From contig NZ_QEKM01000001.1 in NCBI RefSeq assembly GCF_003096555.1, forward strand, positions 3,720,001 to 3,784,000: a stretch of DNA of 64,000 nucleotides. The letters run 5' to 3'. The stretch comes from Simplicispira sp. 125. GTDB taxonomy: Bacteria > Pseudomonadota > Gammaproteobacteria > Burkholderiales > Burkholderiaceae_C. Shown here piece by piece: positions 32,747-41,300 of this stretch. The notes under the pieces were generated by a model. It did no database searches. It was not told the origin of the DNA and was given only the letters and a program-made list of their open reading frames with translations. Every line of letters starts with the position of its first letter. Position 1 is the first letter of the stretch. Both the position numbers and the translations under genes were made by a program.

Positions 32747-33658
32747 ATGAAAACAACTCTTGCACGCTGGTTGGACAGCGATGTGGGCTACAGCTTCCGC
32801 ACATCGCCCGTGGCCATGCTGGCTGCAGCGATCGCGCTGGTCTGCCTGTTCTGCTCGGTCTTTGCCGGCTGGGTGGCCCCACACAACCCCTTTGACCTGG
32901 CCACGTTGGAACTGAGCGATGCCCGGCTGCCGCCAGCCTGGAGTGCCGAGGGCACATCCAAGTACCTCCTGGGCACGGATGACCAGGGGCGCGACATTCT
33001 CTCGGCGCTGATCTACGGCGCACGCATCTCGCTGATCGTGGGCATCGCTTCGGTGGTTCTGTCTGTGGTGGTGGGTGTGGCGCTCGGGTTGCTGGCAGGG
33101 TTTCGCGGCGGCTGGATCGACGCCGTGCTCATGCGCTTGTGCGATGTGATGCTGTCCTTCCCCGCCATCCTGGTCGCCCTGCTGATTGCCGGTGTAGGCC
33201 GGGCGCTGTTCCCGCATGCGCACGAATCGCTGGCCTTTGGCGTGCTCATCCTGTCCATTTCGCTCACCGGTTGGGTGCAGTACGCACGCACCGTGCGCGG
33301 CTCCACGCTGGTGGAGCGCAACAAGGAATACGTGCAGGCCGCGCGTGTGACCGGGGTTTCATCCCTGCGCATCATGCGCAAGCATGTGCTGCCCAATGTG
33401 ATGGGCCCGGTGATGGTGTTGGCCACCATCCAGGTCGCTACGGCCATCATCACCGAGGCCACGCTGTCCTTTCTGGGGGTGGGCGCGCCGCCCACATCGC
33501 CCTCGCTGGGCACGCTGATCCGCATTGGCAACGACTACCTGTTCTCGGGCGAGTGGTGGATCACCGTCTTCCCCAGCGCCATGCTGGTGCTGATTGCCCT
33601 GTCGGTGAACCTGCTGGGCGACTGGCTGCGCGATGCGCTCAACCCCCGGTTGCGCTGA
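32747..33658 (+). CDS. ABC transporter permease, DppC/OppC type
   Basis: 303 aa inner-membrane subunit pairing with the DppB-type permease. An N-terminal OppC-type segment (SPVAMLAAAIALVCLFCSVF) precedes LLGTDDQGRDILSALIYGARISL, and the EAA loop is EYVQAARVTGVSSLRIMRKHVLPN. Start at 32747 is chosen by homology; two upstream in-frame ATGs would add unconserved residues. Confidence 0.92.
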   Translation: MKTTLARWLDSDVGYSFRTSPVAMLAAAIALVCLFCSVFAGWVAPHNPFDLATLELSDARLPPAWSAEGTSKYLLGTDDQGRDILSALIYGARISLIVGIASVVLSVVVGVALGLLAGFRGGWIDAVLMRLCDVMLSFPAILVALLIAGVGRALFPHAHESLAFGVLILSISLTGWVQYARTVRGSTLVERNKEYVQAARVTGVSSLRIMRKHVLPNVMGPVMVLATIQVATAIITEATLSFLGVGAPPTSPSLGTLIRIGNDYLFSGEWWITVFPSAMLVLIALSVNLLGDWLRDALNPRLR

Positions 33659-33673
33659 AGAAATGGAGAACAA

Positions 33674-33786
33674 CCCTCTGAGCGGCTTGCGCCGCATCCC
33701 CCTTCTCTCGGCTTCGCCGGGAAGGGGGACACCGCCAGCGCGGCGGGGCGGCCCTTGCGCGGCGGTCGCTGGCCTGGGTCATGCCT
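33674..33786 (+). repeat. Dispersed GC-rich repeat, copy 1
   Basis: A ~110 bp GC-rich element between dppC-type and dppD-type genes. Its core at 33728-33778 matches the reverse complement of 60553-60603 at 47 of 51 positions, and similarity continues leftward with gaps (CCTTCTCTCGGC, GCGCCGCATCC). No ORF or terminal inverted repeat marks it as an insertion sequence. Confidence 0.85.
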
Positions 33787-33830
33787 ATTCAATTGACTGT
33801 GTGCAGCGCACAGAACTGTGAATCACTGAT

Positions 33831-34811
33831 ATGTCTCTCTTGGAAGTCAAAAACCTCGTGGTCGAGTTTCCGGGCCGTCGCGGTACCCTGCGTGCCCTGG
33901 ACGATATTTCCTTCTCCATCGCACCCGGCGAAATCCTGGGCGTGGTGGGTGAGTCCGGCGCGGGCAAATCGCTCACGGGTGCGGCCATCATCGGCCTGCT
34001 CGAGCCTCCGGGCCGCGTGGCCTCGGGCCAGATTTTGCTGGAGGGCCAGCGCATCGATCATCTGGGGCATGAGGAGATGCGCCACATCCGGGGGCGGCAG
34101 ATTGGCGCCATTTTTCAGGACCCGCTGACCTCGCTGAACCCGCTCTATACCGTGGGTCGCCAGCTGACCGAAACCATTCTGGCGCACCTGCCGGTCAGCC
34201 CGGCCGAGGCGCGCCAGCGGGCCATCCAGTTGCTGCAGGACACGGGTATTCCGGCCGCCGAGCAGCGGGTAGACCATTTTCCGCACCAGTTCTCGGGTGG
34301 CATGCGCCAGCGCGTGGTGATTGCCCTGGCGCTGGCGGCCGAGCCCAAGCTGATCGTGGCCGACGAGCCGACGACGGCGCTGGATGTCTCCATCCAGGCG
34401 CAGATCATTCAACTGCTCAAGAACATCTGCAAATCGCGGGGCGCCGCGGTGATGCTGATCACGCACGACATGGGCGTGATTGCCGAAACCTGCGACCGCG
34501 TGGCCGTGCTGTATGCCGGGCGCATCGCCGAGATCGGACCGGTGCATGACGTCATCAACCAGCCCTCGCACCCCTACACCAGCGGTCTCATGGCTTCCAT
34601 TCCCGATATGGAGCAAGACCGCGAGCGCCTGAACCAGATCGACGGAGCCATGCCGCGCCTCAATGCCATTCCTGCCGGGTGCGCCTACCACCCGCGTTGC
34701 GCCAGCGCGTTTGACCGCTGCCTGCGTGAGCGCCCTGATCTGATGGAGGCCGGTAGTACCCGCTCGGCCTGCTGGCTGCATGCCCACGCACCGACCGAGG
34801 TGGCCGTATGA
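33831..34811 (+). CDS. ABC transporter ATP-binding protein, DppD/OppD type
   Basis: 326 aa ATPase subunit of the peptide importer. Walker A GESGAGKS (residues 40-47), signature FSGGMRQR, Walker [13 protein letters not shown] and the C-terminal oligopeptide-transporter extension with cysteines (CAYHPRC..CLRERP..SACW) that binds an iron-sulphur cluster in some homologues. Overlaps the next ATPase gene by ATGA. Confidence 0.94.
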   Translation: MSLLEVKNLVVEFPGRRGTLRALDDISFSIAPGEILGVVGESGAGKSLTGAAIIGLLEPPGRVASGQILLEGQRIDHLGHEEMRHIRGRQIGAIFQDPLTSLNPLYTVGRQLTETILAHLPVSPAEARQRAIQLLQDTGIPAAEQRVDHFPHQFSGGMRQRVVIALALAAEPKLIVADEPTTALDVSIQAQIIQLLKNICKSRGAAVMLITHDMGVIAETCDRVAVLYAGRIAEIGPVHDVINQPSHPYTSGLMASIPDMEQDRERLNQIDGAMPRLNAIPAGCAYHPRCASAFDRCLRERPDLMEAGSTRSACWLHAHAPTEVAV

Positions 34812-35824
34812 GCGCCGCAGCACCTGTGCGCGGCAAGGCCCTCGTGCAGGCGCACGATCTGGCCATGACCTTCGACGTATCGGCACCCTGGCTCAACCGC
34901 GTGATCGAGCGCAAGCCGCGCACGCTGCTGCACGCGGTCGATGGTGTGGACTTCGAGATCGAAAAAGGCAAAACCCTGGCCCTGGTGGGCGAGTCGGGCT
35001 GCGGCAAAAGCACGGTGGCGCGCCTGCTCGTGGGCTTGTACGAGCCCACGCGCGGCGGCCTCACTTTTGATGGCCAGGACGCGCATGCCGCCTTCAAGGG
35101 CGCCAATGCCAAGGCCATGCGCCGGCGCATCCAGATGATCTTCCAGGACCCGTACGCCAGCCTAAACCCGCGCTGGCTGGTGGAAGACATCGTGGGCGAG
35201 CCGCTCAAGGAGCATGGCCTGATCACCGACAAGGCCGAGCTGAAAGCACGCGTGGGCGAGTTGCTCCAGTCCGTGGGCCTGTCGCCGCTCGACATGGTGA
35301 AGTACCCACACCAGTTTTCGGGTGGGCAGCGCCAGCGCATTTCCATCGCGCGCGCCCTGGCCACCGAGCCCGAGTTTCTGGTGTGCGACGAGCCGACCAG
35401 CGCGCTCGACGTGTCGGTGCAGGCGCAGGTGCTCAACATCATGAAGGACCTGCAGCGCGAGCGACAGCTCACCTACCTGTTCATCAGCCACAACCTGGCC
35501 GTGGTGCGCCACGTGAGCGACCAGGTGGGCGTGATGTACCTGGGCCGCCTGGTGGAGCTGGCCGACAAGCACACCTTGTTCGACACCCCGCGCCACCCCT
35601 ACACGCGCATGCTGCTCGACGCCATCCCCAAGATGCACGACACGGGCAAGGCGCGCACCCCTGTGCAGGGCGAGGTGCCCAATCCGCTCAGCCCGCCGCC
35701 GGGCTGCGCCTTCAACCCGCGCTGCCCCCATGCCAACGACCGCTGCCGCAGCGAACGCCCGCAGCTCTTGAACCTGGGCGGCATCCGCATTGCCTGCCAT
35801 GCGGTGGAAGAAGGCAGGATTTGA
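34808..35824 (+). CDS. ABC transporter ATP-binding protein, DppF/OppF type
   Basis: 338 aa second ATPase of the peptide importer. Walker A GESGCGKS (residues 61-68), signature FSGGQRQR, Walker [13 protein letters not shown], and the same cysteine-bearing C-terminal extension ([14 protein letters not shown]). Starts within the stop of the preceding gene; last gene of the transport cluster, followed by a palindromic element. Confidence 0.94.
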   Translation: MSAAAPVRGKALVQAHDLAMTFDVSAPWLNRVIERKPRTLLHAVDGVDFEIEKGKTLALVGESGCGKSTVARLLVGLYEPTRGGLTFDGQDAHAAFKGANAKAMRRRIQMIFQDPYASLNPRWLVEDIVGEPLKEHGLITDKAELKARVGELLQSVGLSPLDMVKYPHQFSGGQRQRISIARALATEPEFLVCDEPTSALDVSVQAQVLNIMKDLQRERQLTYLFISHNLAVVRHVSDQVGVMYLGRLVELADKHTLFDTPRHPYTRMLLDAIPKMHDTGKARTPVQGEVPNPLSPPPGCAFNPRCPHANDRCRSERPQLLNLGGIRIACHAVEEGRI

Positions 35825-35837
35825 ATGAATGACTATG

Positions 35838-35886
35838 AAAAAAATAGCTGCTAGCGCTTACCAGTAAAGCGCTAGAGGTGTTTTTT
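35838..35886. repeat. Palindromic element after the ABC cluster
   Basis: The cleanest copy in the window: AAATAGCTG, then the inverted repeat CTAGCGCTTACCAGTAAAGCGCTAG, then AGGTGTTTTTTT. The stem is followed by a T-run, so on the plus strand it can act as an intrinsic terminator for the dppF-type gene. Confidence 0.85.
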
Positions 35887-35916
35887 TGTTGATTTTTACA
35901 ACCCAGGAGACGGCCC

Positions 35917-36411
35917 ATGACTGCATTCACCCTGACCAGCCCCGACATTGCCAGCGGAGGCACGGTACCGCAGCACTTTGAGTTTGATGGATTTGGTTGC
36001 TCGGGCCGCAACGAGTCGCCCGCCCTGCACTGGAGCGGCGCGCCCGAAGGCACCAAGAGCTTTGCGCTGACGGTGTATGACCCCGACGCGCCCAGCGGGT
36101 CGGGCTGGTGGCACTGGTTTGTGGTGGACCTTCCGGCGGACACGGTGGCGCTTGCGCCCAACGCCGGTGCCAAGGGCGGCGCCGGGCTGCCCGCAGGGGC
36201 GCGCCAGGTGCGCAACGACTACGGCGCCTTTGCCTGGGGCGGCATGTGCCCGCCCCCGGGCGACAAGCCCCACCGCTACGTCTTCACCGTGCATGCCCTG
36301 GGCGTGGACCGGCTGGAGATTCCCGACGATGCCTCGGCAGCGCTGGCCGGCTTCATGGTCAATGCCAACAGCCTGGGCAAGGCCACGTTCACATCGACCT
36401 ACGGGCGTTGA
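35917..36411 (+). CDS. YbhB/YbcL family phosphatidylethanolamine-binding-like protein
   Basis: 164 aa PEBP-family protein related to Raf kinase inhibitor protein; bacterial members have undefined cytoplasmic roles. Family blocks: SPALHWSGAPEGTKSFAL, DPDAPSGSGWWHW and GGMCPPPGDKPHRYVFTVHAL with the anion-pocket residues. Strong SD CAGGAGA. Bracketed by palindromic repeats on both sides. Confidence 0.92.
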   Translation: MTAFTLTSPDIASGGTVPQHFEFDGFGCSGRNESPALHWSGAPEGTKSFALTVYDPDAPSGSGWWHWFVVDLPADTVALAPNAGAKGGAGLPAGARQVRNDYGAFAWGGMCPPPGDKPHRYVFTVHALGVDRLEIPDDASAALAGFMVNANSLGKATFTSTYGR

Positions 36412-36414
36412 TGT

Positions 36415-36515
36415 CAAAAAAGTGAGCTGCTAGCGCTTGTTGAATAGATTTTTCAGAGTGTTTTTTCTCTGAAATCGTTATTCAATAAGCGTTGATAGCT
36501 CTATTTTTTGTAGCA
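36415..36515. repeat. Compound palindromic element between convergent genes
   Basis: An extended version: outer arms AGCTGCTAGCGCTTGTTGAAT and TATTCAATAAGCG..TAGCT pair, and an inner stem TTTCAGAG / CTCTGAAA surrounds a T-rich loop. Flanked by A-rich and T-rich tracts on each side, it would serve as a bidirectional terminator for the PEBP gene and the hexR-like gene. Confidence 0.8.
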
Positions 36516-36517
36516 AA

Positions 36518-37363
36518 TCAAGTGTAGCGCTTGGCGCGCAGGTTGTCCTTCATCTGCTGCAGGATGGGCTGCAGCGGGCTGCCAATGCGCAGCGCCACGC
36601 AGGTCGCCAGCACGTCGATGATGAGCAGGTGTAGCAGGCGCGAGACCATGGGGCTGTAGCGGTCGTAGCCCTCGGGGTGGTCGGCGGCCAGGTGGATGGG
36701 GCAGGTGCTGGCCAGGGGCGAGCCGCTGGCCGTGATGGCTATTGTTGTGGCCCCGTTCTTGCGCGCAATGTCGGCAGCGTCCATCAGGTCGCGCGTGCGG
36801 CCCGAGTTGGAGATGATCACCAGGCAGTCGCCCGGCCCCAGCAGCGTGGCGCTCATCACCTGCATGTGGCCGTCGCTGGTGGCAATGGACGTGACCCCCA
36901 GGCGGAAGAATTTATGCTGCGCATCCTGCGCCACGATGCCCGAATTGCCCGCCCCATAGAACTCGATGCGCCGCCCCATCTTCCAGGTGGCGGTAATTGC
37001 GTCGGCGGCCCGTTCAATGGCCACCGTGCTGGCGGCATTGCGGTACTGCAGGAAGGCGGCTACGGCGTTGTCCACCACCTTCACCAGCACATCGCTGGTC
37101 TTGTCATCGGCGTCTACGCTGCGGTGGATGAAGGGCACGCCCTCGCTCACGCTGCCCGCGAGTTTGAGCTTGAAGTCGGCCAGACCGTCGTAGCCCATGC
37201 TGCGGCAAAAGCGCACCACCGTCGGTTTGCTCACATGGGCGCGCTCAGCCAGTTCGCGCACGGGCAGGCGGGCAAAGGCGCGCGCATCCTGCAGCACCAG
37301 GCGCCCCACGCGCTGCTCTGCCGGGGCGAGGGAGGGCAGGGAGGCCGTGATGCGATCGAGCAT
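36518..37363 (-). CDS. hexR: MurR/RpiR family transcriptional regulator, HexR-like
   Basis: 281 aa repressor with an N-terminal RpiR helix-turn-helix (HVSKPTVVRFCRSMGYDGLADFKLKLA, residues about 44-70) and a SIS sugar-phosphate domain (EFYGAGNSGIVAQDAQHKF..VIISNSGRTRDLMDAADIA). The GVPFIHRSV linker resembles HexR, the KDPG-responsive regulator of central sugar metabolism in proteobacteria. Divergent from transaldolase, with a candidate operator in the shared gap. HexR identity is probable, not proven. Confidence 0.85.
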   Translation of the reverse strand: MLDRITASLPSLAPAEQRVGRLVLQDARAFARLPVRELAERAHVSKPTVVRFCRSMGYDGLADFKLKLAGSVSEGVPFIHRSVDADDKTSDVLVKVVDNAVAAFLQYRNAASTVAIERAADAITATWKMGRRIEFYGAGNSGIVAQDAQHKFFRLGVTSIATSDGHMQVMSATLLGPGDCLVIISNSGRTRDLMDAADIARKNGATTIAITASGSPLASTCPIHLAADHPEGYDRYSPMVSRLLHLLIIDVLATCVALRIGSPLQPILQQMKDNLRAKRYT

Positions 37364-37399
37364 GGTGTGTGCGGCGGGGTTGGGTGCGGTGGGGCAGAA

Positions 37400-37414
37400 T
37401 GTAACGCAGTTTCA
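37400..37414. promoter_or_regulatory. Candidate RpiR/HexR operator
   Basis: TGTAACGCAGTTTCA is an imperfect 15-bp palindrome (TGTAAC-GCA-GTTTCA) in the 126-bp gap between the divergent hexR-like and tal genes. It resembles the TGTARTnnnAYTACA-type HexR site in its left half. Only one copy is visible. Confidence 0.4.
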
Positions 37415-37489
37415 GCCCCTGGCGGACGCATACACTCGGGGTTGGGCGCGCCGTCTGTGGGCCCGCCAGACTGACCCATGAGGATTTGC

Positions 37490-38437
37490 ATGAACCAGCT
37501 CGACGCACTCAAACAGTTCACGACCGTGGTGGCCGATACCGGCGACTTCAAGCAGCTGGCCCAGTTCCAGCCCCAGGACGCCACCACCAACCCGTCCCTG
37601 ATCCTCAAGGCGGTGCAAAAGCCAGAATACGCACCGCTGCTCAAGGATACTGTGGCCCGCTGGAAGGACCGCACGATGGATGAGGTGATTGACCGCCTGC
37701 TGGTGCGCTTTGGCTGCGAAATCCTGGCCACCATTCCGGGCCGCGTGTCCACCGAGGTGGATGCCCGCCTGAGCTTTGACACCAGCGCCACCATCACGCG
37801 GGCCGAGCGCATCATCGAGTTGTACCAGGCCGAAGGCATCCATATCGACCGCGTACTCATCAAGATCGCCGCCACCTGGGAGGGCATAGAGGCGGCGCGC
37901 AAGCTCGAGAGCAAAGGCATCCACACCAACCTCACATTGTTGTTCTCGTTTGCCCAGGCCGTGGCCTGCGGGCAGGCGCGGGTGCAGCTGATCTCGCCGT
38001 TTGTCGGGCGCATTTACGACTGGTACAAGAAACAGGCCGGTGCGCAGTGGGTGGAAGCCGACAGGGCCGGTGCCAACGATCCCGGCGTGCAGTCGGTGCA
38101 CAAGATTTTCAACCACTACAAGCATTTCGGCATCGCCACCGAGGTGATGGGCGCGAGCTTTCGCAATGTGGGCCAGATCACCGCGCTGGCCGGGTGCGAC
38201 CTGCTCACCATTGCCCCCGATCTGCTGGCGCAGCTGGCCGCCACCGAGGCGCCCCTGCAGCGTGCGCTGGACGCCCAGGCCGCGCGCACCATGGATTTGC
38301 CAGCCGTGCAATACGATGAAGCAGGCTTTCGGTACGCCCTCAACGAGGACGCCATGGCGACCGAGAAACTCGCGGAAGGCATCCGTGCCTTCGCGGCTGA
38401 TGCGGTCAAGCTGGAGCATTTGATCCGGGCCGCCTGA
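37490..38437 (+). CDS. tal: Transaldolase
   Basis: Pentose-phosphate enzyme exchanging a dihydroxyacetone unit. 315 aa, TalB-type: [12 protein letters not shown] near the N-terminus, the Schiff-base lysine in [13 protein letters not shown], and [11 protein letters not shown]. The ATG at 37490 follows a GAGGA SD; an upstream in-frame start at 37478 has no SD. Likely controlled by the divergent HexR-like repressor. Confidence 0.96.
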   Translation: MNQLDALKQFTTVVADTGDFKQLAQFQPQDATTNPSLILKAVQKPEYAPLLKDTVARWKDRTMDEVIDRLLVRFGCEILATIPGRVSTEVDARLSFDTSATITRAERIIELYQAEGIHIDRVLIKIAATWEGIEAARKLESKGIHTNLTLLFSFAQAVACGQARVQLISPFVGRIYDWYKKQAGAQWVEADRAGANDPGVQSVHKIFNHYKHFGIATEVMGASFRNVGQITALAGCDLLTIAPDLLAQLAATEAPLQRALDAQAARTMDLPAVQYDEAGFRYALNEDAMATEKLAEGIRAFAADAVKLEHLIRAA

Positions 38438-38497
38438 CGGCCTCCTCGTTACACTCCGAAACCGCCTTGGCAGTTCAGGGCGCAGGATTTGATTTCT

Positions 38498-39619
38498 ATG
38501 CATTCAGTTGTTATTAGCGGCACAGGTCTTTACCAGCCCCCGTACACCATCAGCAATGCCGAACTGGTGGATGTTTTCAACCGCTACGTGGACGAGCAAA
38601 ACACGCTCCATGCCGGCGAAATCGCTGCGGGGGCGCGCCCGGCCCTGCCGTATTCGAGCGTCGAGTTCATCGAAAAGGCCTCGGGCATCCAGCAGCGCTA
38701 CGTGATCGAGAAAAGCGGTTTGATGGACCCGGCACGCATGTGCCCGCGTTTGTCTGAGCGCCCTGATGACCAGCTCTCGCTGATGGCCGAGATCGGCGTG
38801 GATGCCGCGCAAAAGGCGCTGGCGGCGGCGGGCCGTACGGGGGATCAGATCGATGCTGTGCTGTGCGCCGCATCCAACATGCAGCGCGCCTACCCGGCCA
38901 TGGCTGTGGAGATCCAGCAGGCCCTGGGGGCTGGCGGCTATGGGTTCGACATGAACGTGGCCTGTTCTTCGGCCACCTTTGCCATCGAGCAGGCGGTCAA
39001 TGCCGTGCGCACCGGCAGCGCGCGCTGCGTGCTGGTAGTGAGCCCTGAAATCACCTCGGGCCACCATGCCTGGCGCGACCGCGACTGCCATTTCATTTTT
39101 GGCGACGTCTGCACCGCCGTCATCGTCGAGCGGGCTGACGACGCCCCATCGGCTGACCAGTGGGAAGTGCTGGGCACGCGCCTTGTCACCCAGTTCTCCA
39201 ACAATATCCGCAACAATTTCGGGTTTTTGAACCGCAGCGAAGACAGCGACCCCAACGCCCGCGACAAAACCTTCCGCCAGGAAGGCCGCAAGGTGTTCAA
39301 GGAAGTCGTACCCATGGCGGCGGCGCATATCGAGTCGCACCTGGCCGCACTGCAGCAATCGCCAGCGGCAGTGCGCCGCTTCTGGCTGCACCAGGCCAAC
39401 CAGAGCATGAATGACCTGATCGTGCGCAAGATGCTGGGAACGCAGCCCGACGCCGATGTCGCGCCGCTGATCCTGGACGAGTTCGCCAACACCGCCTCAG
39501 CGGGTTCCATCATCGCCTTCCACCGCCACCGGGCCGACTTGGCTGCGGGCGACCTGGGGGTGATTTGCTCCTTTGGCGCCGGCTATTCGGTCGGCAGTGT
39601 GGTGGTGCGCAAGCGCTGA
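38498..39619 (+). CDS. Beta-ketoacyl-ACP synthase III-like ketosynthase
   Basis: 373 aa thiolase-fold condensing enzyme with the KAS III triad: C156 in NVACSSATF, H298 in WLHQANQS and N331 in EFANTASAG. It is longer than FabH and resembles the PA3286 type of Pseudomonas (SGTGLYxPPxxISN, EKASGIxxRYVxEKSG, SNMQRAYPA), which condenses octanoyl-CoA with malonyl-ACP and so feeds beta-oxidation products into fatty-acid synthesis. Substrate here is inferred from that resemblance. Start ATG 38498. Confidence 0.85.
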   Translation: MHSVVISGTGLYQPPYTISNAELVDVFNRYVDEQNTLHAGEIAAGARPALPYSSVEFIEKASGIQQRYVIEKSGLMDPARMCPRLSERPDDQLSLMAEIGVDAAQKALAAAGRTGDQIDAVLCAASNMQRAYPAMAVEIQQALGAGGYGFDMNVACSSATFAIEQAVNAVRTGSARCVLVVSPEITSGHHAWRDRDCHFIFGDVCTAVIVERADDAPSADQWEVLGTRLVTQFSNNIRNNFGFLNRSEDSDPNARDKTFRQEGRKVFKEVVPMAAAHIESHLAALQQSPAAVRRFWLHQANQSMNDLIVRKMLGTQPDADVAPLILDEFANTASAGSIIAFHRHRADLAAGDLGVICSFGAGYSVGSVVVRKR

Positions 39620-39716
39620 TCGTTCTTTTGCCACCCTTGGGGCGCGTTGTAAAAGGATGTTGGGTCGCGCGATTGCGAAATCGGATGGCGCCGTCTGGGT
39701 TTAGACTTTGCACCCC

Positions 39717-41282
39717 ATGAACCAGCCTATCCGTTGCGACGAATCCCCACAATGGCTTCGCCTGCGCGCCTTGTATGAAAACGAGGGCCGCATGCTGGAC
39801 ATGCGCCAGGCCTTTGCCGCGGATGCCCAGCGCTTTGCGCATTTCAGCCAGACGGCGCCCCATGTTTTTGCGGACTTGTCAAAAAACCTCTGGGATCGGC
39901 AGACCGAGTCTTTGCTGCTAGACATGGCCGCGCACTGTGGGCTGGAGGCGCGCCGCGATGCCATGCTGCGTGGCGATCCGATCAACAGCACGGAGCAGCG
40001 GGCGGTGCTGCACACTTTATTGCGCCGCCCCCGGGGGCTGGCCTTGCCGGGTGATCGGCCGGAAGTGGCAGGCGATCTGGTGCAGGTGCACGCCACGCTC
40101 GATGCCATGCTGGCCTATGCCGAGGCGGTGCGCGCCGACGAGGGCATCACCGATGTGGTGAATATCGGCATCGGCGGCTCGGATCTGGGCCCGCACATGG
40201 CGGTGCAGGCGCTGGAGGCTTATCGTGCGCAAGGCAAGCGCTTGCACTTTGTCTCCAACATCGATGGGCATGAACTGCATGCCGCGCTCCAGTCCTTGCA
40301 GCCCAGTCGCACGCTGTTCCTGGTAGCCTCCAAAACATTCACCACCGTGGAAACCATGACCAACGCCCGGTCGGCGCTGGCCTGGTTCCATGCGCAGGGC
40401 GGGCGCGATGTGGCGCGGCACTTTGCCGCACTCACTACCAATGTGGATGCCGCGCGCGAGCTGGGCATCACCACCACATTCGGGTTCTGGGATTGGGTGG
40501 GCGGGCGCTACTCGCTGTGGTCTGCCATCGGTTTACCTGTGGCGATTGCCGTGGGGGCCGAGGGTTTTCGCGAGCTGTTGGCAGGTGCACATGCCATGGA
40601 CGAGCACTTTCGCACCGCGCCATTGGCCCGCAACCTGCCCGTGCGCCTGGGTTTGCTCGACGTCTGGTACCGCAACTTCCACGGCTTCGACAGCCGTTGC
40701 ATCGCGCCCTACCATGCCTACTTGCGGCGGCTGCCCGCCTATCTGCAGCAACTGGAGATGGAAAGCAATGGCAAGCAGGTGGATCGGCAAGGGCGCCTGC
40801 TGCCCATGGCGACATCGCCCGTGCTCTGGGGCGAACCAGGCAGCAATGGCCAGCATGCGTTTTTCCAGATGCTGCACCAGGGCAGTGATGTCCTGCCGCT
40901 GGAGATTGTGGCCGTGCGCCGCTGCGCGCATTCATTGGCGGGGCACCACAGCATGCTGCTCGCCAATGCCCTGGCGCAGCCCCAAGCCTTGATGGAGGGG
41001 CGTGCCAGCGAGTGCGGGCATCGGCATTTTCCCGGCAACCGGCCCAGCAGTTTCTTGCTGCTGGAGGCGCTCACACCGGCATCGTTGGGCGCGTTGATCG
41101 CATTGCAGGAGCATCGTGTGTTCGTGAGCGGCAGTCTCTGGGGTATCAACAGTTTTGACCAGTGGGGCGTGGAGCTGGGCAAGGTGCTGGCCCGGGATCT
41201 GGAGCAGCGCCTGGCCACCGGGAATGTGGAAGGGCTGGATGCATCTACCGCGGGGTTGCTGCAGCGGCTGCGCGCTGAGTGA
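39717..41282 (+). CDS. pgi: Glucose-6-phosphate isomerase
   Basis: Interconverts glucose-6-P and fructose-6-P. 521 aa with the signatures FLVASKTFTTVETMTN, VGGRYSLWSAIGLP and the C-terminal NSFDQWGVELGKVLA. Start at ATG 39717. With tal it forms a small central-carbon group next to the HexR-like regulator, though the ketosynthase sits between them. Convergent with an acyl-CoA synthetase across 18 bp. Confidence 0.97.
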   Translation: MNQPIRCDESPQWLRLRALYENEGRMLDMRQAFAADAQRFAHFSQTAPHVFADLSKNLWDRQTESLLLDMAAHCGLEARRDAMLRGDPINSTEQRAVLHTLLRRPRGLALPGDRPEVAGDLVQVHATLDAMLAYAEAVRADEGITDVVNIGIGGSDLGPHMAVQALEAYRAQGKRLHFVSNIDGHELHAALQSLQPSRTLFLVASKTFTTVETMTNARSALAWFHAQGGRDVARHFAALTTNVDAARELGITTTFGFWDWVGGRYSLWSAIGLPVAIAVGAEGFRELLAGAHAMDEHFRTAPLARNLPVRLGLLDVWYRNFHGFDSRCIAPYHAYLRRLPAYLQQLEMESNGKQVDRQGRLLPMATSPVLWGEPGSNGQHAFFQMLHQGSDVLPLEIVAVRRCAHSLAGHHSMLLANALAQPQALMEGRASECGHRHFPGNRPSSFLLLEALTPASLGALIALQEHRVFVSGSLWGINSFDQWGVELGKVLARDLEQRLATGNVEGLDASTAGLLQRLRAE

Positions 41283-41300
41283 AGTTGGCCGCCCGGGTTC

